From positions 921,473 through 985,472 of the forward strand of contig NC_135204.1 in NCBI RefSeq assembly GCF_050948175.1: a DNA stretch of 64,000 nt, in the 5' to 3' direction. The position numbers and the translations under genes are program-made. Shown piece by piece: positions 31,546 to 41,724 of the stretch; the first letter of the stretch is position 1; every line of letters starts with the position of its first letter. The stretch is from Xylocopa sonorina (Eukaryota; Arthropoda; Insecta; Hymenoptera; Apidae). Below the pieces are notes generated by a model. The model was not told the origin of the DNA. It saw nothing but the letters and a program-made list of their open reading frames with translations, and did not search any database.

Positions 31546-33939
31546 CACATTGACAGCCGTCCCCACGATAACGTGGGTTTTTGAGTATGTCACTTGAGCG
31601 CCGACCCCGCGAAAACGCTGGTTTCTGTGTCTGACGCTTGTGCGCTGATACTACGATGATGTGCAATTTTTTGCTGGCTTGAGTATCCTGTACATCGATT
31701 TGTATGTACTTGTATGGTTATGTCCATCTTCATTTTTTATGCCCAAAACATAAAACTTATGCGATAGTTTAGAAACAATCAAAGCAAGAATTATTCTAGA
31801 ACAGTGCATTCCATAGTCATTTCCTGTTTCGTACGCTTACGCTTCTAGTTTCCCAGTATGACAAGGTTTACTTTTTTGTAACTTTTTACCTACATAATAT
31901 GAGTGATACTATTGATGAGTATATTGCTGATTCTCTATCGGATTATTCGGTGCATTCAGAAGAATTTGATATAAAAGTCGAGGACAGGAATAGTGATCTG
32001 GGTGCAAGAATAAGATCAACAGCCAATCCACTACAGCACTCAAGCGATTCCGATGATTCCAGTGATTGTATAATGTTCACAGAATTGTATAGTTACAGTG
32101 AAGAATGGTCAGATGACGATAAAATTTCTACTGCATCAGATTTTACAAGTGGGTCGGGCCCAAAAATTTTTCCTGTTGATAACAAAAGCGTGAAAGAAAT
32201 CGTCGAATTGTTTATTGGCAATGATTTGTTTCAATTAATGATCAATGAATCCAACATGTATTACTAGCAATATAAGGACAAGATGAGTGAGAGGAAGAAA
32301 ATATCAAAGTGACGTGATATTACTCTAGCCGGGATGAAAAAATTTCTTAGTATAATTATAATGATGGGCCAGGTAAGGAAATATGTAAGAGATGATTACT
32401 GGTTCTTGGAATTTTACACGAGAAAACCATCGTTCTCCGCTATAATGCTACGTAAGAGATTTTGCCAGATTTGTAGGGCGTGGCATTTTTCAAATAATCA
32501 AACAATAACCGGCTCTAATAAGCTCGCTAAAATTCAGCACATTCTGAGTTATTTATTAGATCAATTTAAATCTATATACACATCCAGCAAAAAACTTTCA
32601 CTTGATTAATACATTATTCCATGGCGTGGAATATTGTCTGTAAAAACATACGATCCGGCAAAAATAATAAAGTACGGCCTGCTTTGCCGTATGCTTCGCG
32701 AAGCTAGAACCAGATATGTTACTAATATAGAAATATACTGTGCGGAAGGCAATAAATTGGACCAGACTATTATGTCATTACTTGATAAAAATATATATTT
32801 GGGACACCACTTATACATGGACAACTATTATAATAGCATTAAAACTGCAGAATTGCTCATGACAAATGGTACACGAGTTTATGGTATAATCAGAGCAAAT
32901 AAGAGTATTCTTGAGTCTTTACTGCATTTCAGATTGAAAACTGGAGATTATAGATGCAAAAGAATGGGTGAAGTTTTAGTACCAGCGTGGAAGCCGAAAC
33001 AGAATGTACACATGGTTTCCACGATACATTCGGGAGAATTAATGAAAACAAATAAAATACACATGAAAACTAAACAATAAATTGCAAAACCTTATTTCGT
33101 CACAGAATATAATAAATATATGATGGGTGCAGATTTTGCAGATCATTATTATCATATTACTCCATCATGAGAAAAACGGTGAAGTGAACAAAGAAGACAG
33201 TCTCATTTCTTTTAAATTGCACACTGTTTAATGCATTTAGATTATATATTGAATTGAATGGCAACATTATAAAATATAAACAATTTTTACATATTGATGG
33301 ACGTTCTTGGATCGAGGAAAGCGCAAATGTACAAGATGTACCAACTGATACCTCTATTATTACTCCTTCTAACAATTAAAGTACTTCTGTACATGTTCCT
33401 GCACCTCGCACAACGATATTTGAGAGCCCCAGAGACTTTCGGATCATATGAAGAATAATAAAGTTACCAGAATTCTTGGATCAGGGAAAAAACCGATTCG
33501 TACGACATCTTTTAAAGTTTGCTCTGCTGGTAAAAAAAGAAGCGAGAACAGCTTTATTTGTGCTGAATGCATAGTACCTTTACATCTTGGACAGTGTTTC
33601 GAGAAATAGCATACTTGCTTCAAGTATTAAAACATTTGCCGTCTGTTTACGTTATATATATGAAATAATCCACCATGAAATAAAAAACTGTATTTTTCTC
33701 TGTTAATATAAATTAAAAATTTCGGTCATCTTTCTCTAATTACCGTTAAATTGCATATGATGAATATGCAAATAAAATGTTCTACTTGAAGAAACTATAT
33801 AACGTTTTAAATATTTTATTTCGCTATTCAGTGACCTGAAACAAACGAATATGGCCGGCGGAGAACTGGGATTTAAGATGGCAATACGTTGCAGACGCTC
33901 AGACTTTAAATATCTCTTAGGTCGCCGGTTATCAATGCG
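31546..33939 (+). mobile_element. piggyBac-like element 3, both ends and TTAA present
   Basis: TTAA flanks at 31,542-31,545 and 33,940-33,943. The ends are CACATTGACAGCCG and, in reverse complement, CGCATTGATAACCGG. The element splits one satellite monomer precisely. A palindrome CCCACG-ATAA-CGTGGG lies at 31,562-31,577. Length is 2.39 kb. Confidence 0.92.
31899..33610 (+). pseudogene. piggyBac-like transposase 3, broken
   Basis: The acidic N-terminus (MSDTIDEYIADSLSDYSVHS) opens the frame at 31,899. It is stopped at 32,265, resumes at 32,334 (MKKFLSIIIMMGQVRKYVRD), and has LSLD followed by a stop at 32,609 where the family has DE. Then come HLYMDNYYNSIKTAELLM (second Asp) and TEYNKYMMGADFADHYY (third Asp region), the latter after a stop at 33,080. 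The C-terminal cysteine motif reads CAECIVPLHLGQCFEK near 33,560-33,608. The three catalytic Asp positions survive, but at least four stops kill it. Confidence 0.88.
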
Positions 33940-33943
33940 TTAA

Positions 33944-35240
33944 GCATAATGCTATGCATAAAATATTACAGCTTACATTCTTTGAATCGTTGGAATGATA
34001 TGCACCATCCCATTGCATGGAACTGTAATGTACACATTCCGTTAATGTGTAGAAGCAGGTAAGCATATTGCTATGCATAGAAAAATACAGCTTACTTACT
34101 TTGAAACGTTGAGATGATATGTGTTATCGCAATGCGTGGAGTATTAAATTCTACTGCTTTGACACGCAGATACTATGAATCGCCACCCCGCTACATGTAA
34201 CTGTAAAATTTACATTCATTTGAGGAGTAAAGGCAGATAAGTATACCCTTAGCATAGAGGAGATTACAGCCTACTTATTTTAGAACGTTGAAATGAGATG
34301 CGCCGCCGCATTGCATGGAGCATTACAACGCCATTACTTGCACACGCAAACACTACGAAGCGCCAGCCCCTTGCATGCATCTGCATAATTTACATTCTTT
34401 TGAAGAGCTGAAGCAGATAAGCATAATGCTATGAATAAAAGAATGCAGCTTACTTACTATGAAACACTGAAATTGAATGCGCCATGGCATTGAGTGTAGC
34501 ATTAGAACAGTACTGTATTGACAAGCAGACACTGTGAGGGGCCAGCCAGCTGCATGGAAGTGTAGATTTCAGAATCTCATAATTGTAGAAGCAGATAAGC
34601 ATAGTGCTGTGCACAGAAGATTACAGATTACTTATTTTGAAATAATGAAATGAGACACGCTATGGCATGGCATGGAGTATTAGAACTCTAATGCTTTGAC
34701 ACGCAGACGCTTTGATGCGCCACACTGTTGCATAGAACTGTCGAATACATATTCCTCTGAAGTGTACAAGAAGAACAGCATAATGGAATACGTAGAAGAT
34801 TACAGTTTAATTCCCTTTAAACGTTGAAACGATATGTACTATCGCATTATATGGATCAGTGGAAGTCTCTTTATTTCATACGCAGTAACATCCCGATGCA
34901 TGGAACTGTAGAATTATCAATCTTCTGAAATGTAAAAGCATATAAGCATAATGCTATGTATAGAATATTAGAGCTTACTTACTTTGAAACGTTGAAATGT
35001 GGTGCGGTATCGCATTGCATGGAGCAGTAGAAGTCTATTGCTTTGGCATGCAGACACTATGAAACGCGATCGCTTTATATGAAATATTCGTAATGTAATT
35101 CTTCTGAGGAGGAGTAGCAGACGAGTATAATGCATTGCATAGGGCATTACTACTTACCTGCTTTGAAACTTTGGAATGTAATGTATCATCGCGATACATA
35201 AAGCATTAAAACTCTATTGAATCGATACTTATGAATCCTA
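33944..35240 (+). repeat. 179-bp satellite array, forward, best preserved
   Basis: The marker AAGCATAATG (or a variant) falls at 33,942, 34,061, 34,239, 34,419, 34,597, 34,777 and 34,944. Spacing is 178-180 bp, apart from a shortened first monomer (119 bp) and a 167-bp one. The right part from about 35,055 belongs to the duplicated block. Confidence 0.9.
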
Positions 35241-35465
35241 TGAATCACACAATTGCATGCAATGTGATGGCGTTTCGTAGTGTCTGCGTGCCAATGCATG
35301 AGAGTTCTAATGCTTTATATAATGCGACAGCCCATCTCTTTTCAACGATTCAAGGTAAGTTATTTGTAATGTTCTATGCATTGCATTATGCTTATCTGCT
35401 TCTGCGCTTGAAAACAATATGAGTTCTACAAATTCATGCAAAGGGATAGCCTTCTAAGTGTAAAG
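35241..35465 (-). repeat. 179-bp satellite, inverted segment, block copy 2
   Basis: Same forward-to-reverse junction as at 1,836. Reads GAGTTCTAATGCTTTATATA, CCCATCTCTTTTCAACG, GCATTATGCTTATCTGC on the plus strand. Confidence 0.8.
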
Positions 35466-35479
35466 TCGGGCGTAGCGCC

Positions 35480-35850
35480 TGCCACCTATTCCACACATAA
35501 GCTATCTCGCACTCCCAGCATCAACCCTTGCACTCAGACAACCTGCCACATTCGCCTGCAGAATCGGCAACCGGCAATGTTCACGCGACCGCACTTGCAC
35601 GCGCTCGCACACTCCAAGTACCGCTGTGTCACTCGACCGACCAATATACATGGTTCGTTCACACCAGGCATCGCTGTTTCACTCTCATCGACGAACACTA
35701 CTGTCTCAGTCGTACTAATGAGTATATCTGCCTCGCTCGCATCAAAGATGAACACCCTTGTCTATCTCGCATGGGGGATTCCGTCCTGCTGAAAGGCGTA
35801 GCCGCAGCCCATCACCTCAATGGGGACCCTTGCAATTGTGGAAGGTGACT
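35480..35850. repeat. GC-rich minisatellite, block copy 2
   Basis: Matches 2,085-2,440 with substitutions and small indels. The frame of the longest reading differs between the copies, which argues against a conserved protein. On the minus strand the 10-residue pattern reappears (TETVVFVDE, SETAMPGVN). Confidence 0.6.
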
Positions 35851-36168
35851 TTACCTGAACTTGTATTGTAATTTTAATCCTCCTACATACATATATGTAC
35901 TATATCCGGACTCATGTATTGCTACATATAAGAATTCATAAATCCGAGTTGCACACGTTATGAACGCAAGACACGAACAACACACACGTAATTGTAAGTT
36001 CATGCTATACTACTTCATTATACTATTTCATATGTTAAAAATATGAAAGACGCGAAAGACACGCCACTAGCTCCACCTCGAGACGCGATTCCCCACTCGC
36101 TGGACCGCATGCTCCTCGCAACGATCCGTTAATCCCCCACTCCATGGACCACATCCTTCCATGATGTT
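35851..36168. other. Linker, block copy 2
   Basis: Counterpart of 2,441-2,744, with the ACATACATATATGTACTATA run and the CCCCACTCGCTGGACC motifs. No gene is visible. Confidence 0.5.
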
Positions 36169-36370
36169 TCAAGTAAATATTTCAAACTGATATAAATTCT
36201 AATACATATTTTGTACTTTAGTTAATTCTGAATACAATATCTCCTTAAGATACGCCATTGCATATAAAATCCTATCTAATTTCATATCATTTCATGGTGT
36301 TTTAATTAAATATTTGTTACTTAAAAATAGATCATCTCCTCTAAATAAAAATAAATATCTATATATTATA
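36169..36370 (-). repeat. 133-bp AT-rich satellite, reverse, block copy 2
   Basis: Counterpart of 2,745-2,990, shortened by about 50 bp. It adjoins the cut end of the LINE. Confidence 0.7.
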
Positions 36371-36374
36371 TAAG

Positions 36375-39000
36375 TCGATCATTTATTTGCTTTGCCCCAA
36401 TTTGCTTCCTTCCCATCGAGGCTTGCAAATCCCTCTTCGTTGTTCTTGTAATTCGTACTTTGGAAGGTAAGTAGTACGTATTGATGGTCCGACGCTGAAA
36501 ATATCTCAAACTCTTCTACTACGCAACTTAGCGTATATACAACTCCTATCAACATTATGTCTATTTTTGATTTGTTTCCGTTCTTAAAGTATCTATAGTC
36601 TTTTTTCGGATTCGTCGCGATTAAATCGTCTCTTAGAGCCATTTTGATGATCTTTTCCTCTCTATGGTTAGTCTTCTTACTACCCTAGATTACTGATTTT
36701 TCGTTCAGGTCACCTGCGATTATTATCTGTTTGCTTTCTCTCCCTTCTCTATGTTAACCTCAATTTTGTTTATATATTCTTCAATTACTTTCCGTTCCTG
36801 TTCGGCGAGAAGTAGCAGCTTATAACTTTTATTCCTACGAGCATTGCATGAACGATTCCGGTCGAGGAGTACGTGGTGCCATATATGCAACATTTTCGAT
36901 TAACGCCGGTTATCCATATCGGAGCGTCACCGTTCTCGTTTTGCAATCAGTATTCTTACATTTTCTGCATGATTTTTTGCACGATTCGGCATCTGTTCAG
37001 ATCGATTTGTAGGACTTTAAATTTCAGTTTCGTTTCTCGTCTTTTCCTATCGAGGCCCTTCTGTAGACCGGACAATTAAAGCTCCGGTAACGTGTCTGGT
37101 GTACGGATTCCTACTTCCTGTTTCGCTGCAGATGATACATTTCTTCGGTTTGTTCGCGATGCAATCAATCATCGTACGATTCTGGAATCCGCATCTACTG
37201 CAGGTTTGCCTATTATCCTTGACTTCTTCGCAATTTCTACCGATATGTCCTAGTTTATGGCACTTGAATCATCTCTCTACTCTTGGTAGCACTTAAAAGG
37301 GACAAGGGGTCAATGCTATTCTGAGTCGTCTTACCTTCTCCAGCTCTTTGTTGTATTCCTGTTCACACTCAACTAACGCGACTTGGTTGCCTCTCCACGT
37401 TTGTTTCAACAACTTGACGTTTATACCGCTATCCTTTCCTTCGATTTCATTCAATGTTCGTCTTATATCCTCCTTTATTTCTCCTCTGGTAATCCAACGG
37501 GTATATGTCCCTTAGTTGGGGCATTATACTCGCACTCGTATGCTTTACTTCGAATCCTTTTTTCAGAGATCTTTTTATCTTCTTTATCTTGTTCTCTACA
37601 CCTGTTTTCTTGTTAAATTCCAGAGTTATAGCTCCCAGTCTCGATTTTCTTATGCCATCTTTTCGTATTCCTGTCGTTTTTTCTGCGTTTCCTCATCTCG
37701 CTACTTGTCCTCGAATGCTTCCAGCTCCTTCAATTGCTTCATTTTTCTCTGTAAACGTTCGCCACTAGTTTCGACTCACCACAAGCGTTCGATGTCAGGT
37801 TTTTTTTATATGCCTGATGTTTCCCATTAACGGTTTCTAATATGTCATTAGCTTCGCCGTATCCTCGCTCAAAATATCTATCATTGGTCTGATGTGTGGT
37901 TGTCTATTCTTCTATTTGAAAGTGTAGACGTTATTCTTATCGGTAGCTTTTCCATTATCCTGCTCTTTCTTTTTTGGTTCCCTTACTTCGGCTCCTGATG
38001 CTTCTCGTTTCGTGTCTGTGCTGCCTTCCGAGGCTTTCTTTTTCTCCTTTATGTACGCTTTCCTTATCCTTCTCTATTTCCCTATCCTTAATCTTCTGCC
38101 AGGATTCGATGGGGCTGATTCCGAATCGCCAGCCGGCAGCACCTCCCAGCAGCATATACACAACAGCCTCGCACGCGCCGGAGGTGGGAGTTGGGGGGCG
38201 GGGCTGCAGGCCCTCTACCATCCTACTGCCTGCCTTGATGCGGGTGAGGGACTCCCAGGACCACTCTAATCGCGACCAGCATCCATCTTGTACTCTAACC
38301 GATTCGTAATCATGCGTTTTCCATTAAGCTTGCCGAGATCAGTGATATTGACTCGTTAAATCTAAGTTATTATTTTCTTTTTAAGTTTCTCGATATTTTT
38401 ATTTTCTCTCGCGATATTATCTATCTCGTTGTACCTTGCCCTTTCGGTATGGTATATAATCTGTTGTTTGATATTTCTAGGGTGTCCTCCTAATAAATGC
38501 AATGTTTCCACACAGCTTCTTTTTCTTTCTTTTTAGTTACGTTGTTGTTATTTTATGCTTTCCAGCCTCCACATTCCCTCTCTACACCATCCCGGAACCG
38601 GCGTTATGCGATTGCTTCAGAATGGCAACCCAGTCACGCTACACCGAGATCAAGTATTCTCTCTTGCATCCGTTGATTTATGTATGTCATATATTGGAGA
38701 ATGTTCCCTCTTATCCTTTGCATTTTTCGAATTACGTTTTAGTTAGATATATATTAGATACGCGTCGATACATCGGATTTCCGTACGATTTTTTAGTAAA
38801 GTTTTATTTTTTTCCGACTATTCATTTTCATTTCGCCGAAGGCGCTCCTGTATTCGATGTGGACTCGCTCCGATTGAACCCGCCGACCATTACATTACAT
38901 TACGTGAATTAACGTTCAATCGGAGCGGATCTCCGTAACTGCGGAAGGCATACTGCATAGCCTTATCCCTGGGAAAGCTGCGAAGGTTGCTTCTGTCCCC
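36375..39000 (-). mobile_element. R1-clade LINE 5' half, copy 2
   Basis: Colinear with 2,996-5,640: endonuclease end (36,379-36,642), zinc-knuckle region (about 36,980-37,300), ORF1 remnants (to about 38,220) and the 5' region. It is cut at the same point against the same satellite, so the truncation preceded the block duplication. Confidence 0.75.
36379..36642 (-). pseudogene. LINE endonuclease C-terminal part, copy 2
   Basis: An 87-residue open piece reads MALRDDLIATNPKKDYRYFK, KSKIDIMLIGVVY, then FSASDHQYVLLTFQS. The IDIMLI strand and the SDH box are the last catalytic elements of the AP-type endonuclease of R1-clade ORF2. It stops just before the satellite junction, so no reverse transcriptase follows. 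Confidence 0.8.
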
Positions 39001-39024
39001 AGATGGAAGTGTGGTTACGATAGA

Positions 39025-39270
39025 TCAGGTTATGCTAGGTTAGGTTAGGTTGTTTTATGTTTGAGAATGTTTGTAGGTTGCTCGGTTATGTTGGGTTGGA
39101 CTTAGGAAAGCGTAGGCTTGATTTGTATATGTTTAAAAGAGGTAAAGTTAGATTGTGTTAGGTTGGGTTAGATTTGAGTGAAGGCAGGTTAAGTCAGATT
39201 AGGTGTAACTGGGGTTATTTTGGCTTAAATTAAGTTTAGAGGATGTGAGATTAAGTTAAGGCAAGTAAGA
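39025..39270 (+). repeat. Telomere-repeat-like tract, copy 2
   Basis: It contains GCTAGGTTAGGTTAGGTTG, three consecutive TTAGG units, then GTTAGGTTGGGTTAG and further degenerate units. This is a cleaner run than at 5,645 and supports a telomeric origin, still at the 5' side of the LINE. Confidence 0.6.
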
Positions 39271-39279
39271 GATGGATTA

Positions 39280-39545
39280 TCGATAGCTGGCAATGCCATC
39301 CATCGATAATTCTTGAATTATCGACTATTGGCTATACCAACCGTTATAATATCATAAGTTATCGACTGCATGCATCACCTACTGTCGATATATCGTGAGT
39401 TACCGACCGCAGGCCACTCTAGTCGTTGATAAGTCCTGAATTACCTACTATTGGATACACCAGCCGTGTGTTAGCATACGTTATCGGTTGTTGGTAACTC
39501 CAGTCGTCCATAATTTATGGATTATTAATCACAAGCAACGCCAGC
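39280..39545. repeat. Minisatellite about 55-60 bp, copy 2
   Basis: Counterpart of 5,935-6,200 with the ATCGTGAGTTACCGACCGCAG unit. It ends abruptly at CCAGCC, where a deletion joins it to the equivalent of 7,317. Confidence 0.55.
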
Positions 39546-39915
39546 CAGAATCACAAAATTATAGTGGGAAGCTGGAAATAATGGATGATGCAATGTACAT
39601 GATGCAATAATTCAAAAGTTAATTAACATCATTTTTGCAAAAATTTACAATATGTAAATTTCGTAAATTTTAAAGGTGCCGGAACTTGTACACGGTTTTT
39701 GGATCTTAAAAAAGGTAAAAAGGTGCGGCAGGGAGAGGAGAACCTAGTCAACCACTAGGTACAACATTAACAATGGATTCTCAAAATTTTCTCGCAATGC
39801 TTTCTCATAAAAAAAATATATCTTTTACGTTCAAATTAATTAGAAATGCAAAATAATTTTACTAATGACATAATATTATACATCTTTCGGAGAATTAAAA
39901 CTTGCATCGACAAAA
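39546..39915 (+). pseudogene. HSDL2: HSDL2-like pseudogene remnant, copy 2
   Basis: Reads TWFLDLKKGKKVRQGE, then after a frameshift EPSQPLGTTLTMDSQNFLAM, matching the SCP2 domain piece at 7,890-8,050. The same out-of-frame step occurs in copy 1 (near 7,945 there, near 39,745 here), so the gene was already dead when the block was duplicated. All dehydrogenase exons are deleted here. Homology stops at about 39,915, inside the last exon. Confidence 0.75.
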
Positions 39916-40070
39916 CGAGAATACACGTTTATAAATAGAACACACATAGCTTTAAACGTTGAACTGAGAATTTTAGTATGCAATTTTATATCAGCAAAAA
40001 CTTCTATGAAACTTATAGTTTCGTGGATATCTGAGGTGCTAATTATTACTGTCCCACCCTGTATATTGTT

Positions 40071-40835
40071 ATGGATGTGTCCAACAAGGCAACGATGAAC
40101 AGAATTAAATTTAATATTATAATGTTTATTACTTTACTTATAGTATATTTGTTTTTCTGGAATTTAGCCAAAAAACCATGTTCACGATGTCGGCAGATGA
40201 ATATATTTGCCTTAAAATTACAAGAGCCGACAATTTCGAAAGTAGAATATTTCTATACTTCGCTAACCGAATCATTATAAACGTTAAGTAAAGTGCGTGC
40301 CTTTCAAAACAGTCAGATGCAAATTACGATACAACGTTTCCAAGAAATGGTACGTGCCACTGTTTTTTAATTTCCGTTTCTTTAATCAAAGGAAATTTAA
40401 TTGAAATATCCGCAAAATTTAAGGACAAAAAGGTTATTATAATTTTACGCAACATATATGATGGTAATAAAGGATAAGTATACGGAACTGAAAATGGAAA
40501 GTAGCGAGCAGAAAAAGAAACTAATAGAACTGCAAAGTAGATTAATACATCCCTCAAATGATGATTCTACGTTAATAAAATCTGTTAATCAAAGAACTAT
40601 TGCAAAAATTACATATAATCAATATTACTTCTACTCAAAAGCTATAATAGAACTGACCCGAAATGGATATAAAACAGGCAATTATATCTACACGTTCCAT
40701 TCTTTGCAAAGGCAAATATTTCAAAGAGAAGGAATGTATTACTTACAAATTACATATGTTCGCAGAGATCTCAGTAATTCAGGCTTCTTGTCTTGCAGAA
40801 CTAATCATTCTGTAAAAGGTTTTCATATTTCATAG
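40071..40835 (+). pseudogene. Unrecognised gene remnant with membrane anchor
   Basis: The first piece (40,071-40,280) begins MDVSNKATMNRIKFNIIMFI and has one strong hydrophobic segment (residues about 12-33), a type II anchor-like layout. The second piece (40,458-40,835) starts with a charged coiled-coil-like stretch (YTELKMESSEQKKKLIELQS) and continues GNYIYTFHSLQRQIFQREGM and SCRTNHSVKGFHIS. The two are not joined by an obvious intron, and stops lie between them. The layout suggests a Golgi-type membrane protein, but I do not recognise the family. Confidence 0.3.
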
Positions 40836-41264
40836 CCTCCCTCGATACATCGATTGGATCACGTAAAATATCGGACATTAATTGCATCCACACCTTCAGA
40901 CCTTAAATATATAATTAGAACAACATATTTAATACCGTTTTAATAACATTTTTCTAATCGTTTATATCTATGCCTAATGAATATATATTAATCGAATAAG
41001 TTGCTTTACCAAAGAATAAAAGAATCTGAGGCTTACAAATTTGAGCATTACATAACAAACGTGCATTACATATATAATATTACATGTAACAAAAGATGAA
41101 GACCAAAAAGGTCATACATAAATTGAATCCACAATGCAGTCATAGAGATACAGAAACGGCAAAAATTCCAAACAATTATTAAAAAAATTCAAAAAAGGGG
41201 GAGCGAAAATCCATCTGCTTGACGATGATAAGAAACAAGTCTGCCTCATGCACTACAATATTCT
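40836..41264. other. AT-rich stretch, nothing recognised
   Basis: No repeat, gene or terminal repeat is visible between the remnant above and the old palindrome-family copy. Confidence 0.4.
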
Positions 41265-41724
41265 AAAGAGCCAGTGATTGCCACGCCAATGACAACGGAT
41301 GGAACGAATTCCGTGGCAGAACAGTGCAAAGACAGTGCTCTTACGCAGCTCTCGAAACGGCATACTGTTAAAGCACTGAGATATAACACATGAGCTACAC
41401 GGCCGTGGCAATGACACTATCAGCTCACCATAGCCACACGCGTGGTAAAGGCGTAGGCTGACAATTACTAATGGGGAAGCTGTTTCCATAAGAATTATAA
41501 ACGAATATGAAAAATGATTAAACAAAGAATTTATTTATTTTGATTCCAATATAGAAACACCGGCACGAAATAAGGATATAAAAACTTGATTTTATTATTT
41601 TCTATAATCTAGCTCGATACGGCGATTTTTTCCATAAAATCGTTAATTACTTTATCATAAAAATATATACATTTATTATATATATATTTTTTTTCTTCAA
41701 TTTATCGTTACAAATTCATATACC
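41265..41724. mobile_element. Old diverged copy of the palindrome-family arm
   Basis: Matches the outer arm (about 41,730-42,190) at reduced similarity: GCCACGCCAATGACA, ATGACACTATCAGCTCACCA, CACACGCGTGGTAAAGGCGT, and TTTTATTATTTTCTATAATC. It is interrupted at ATTCATATA by the younger copy, which starts CCCAGACAACC at 41,725, so one family member inserted into another. Confidence 0.7.

Noticed and set aside
33944..35240. Regular repeats as a CRISPR array
   Set aside because: The period is about 179 bp without short identical repeats and unique spacers, and the setting is eukaryotic satellite DNA.
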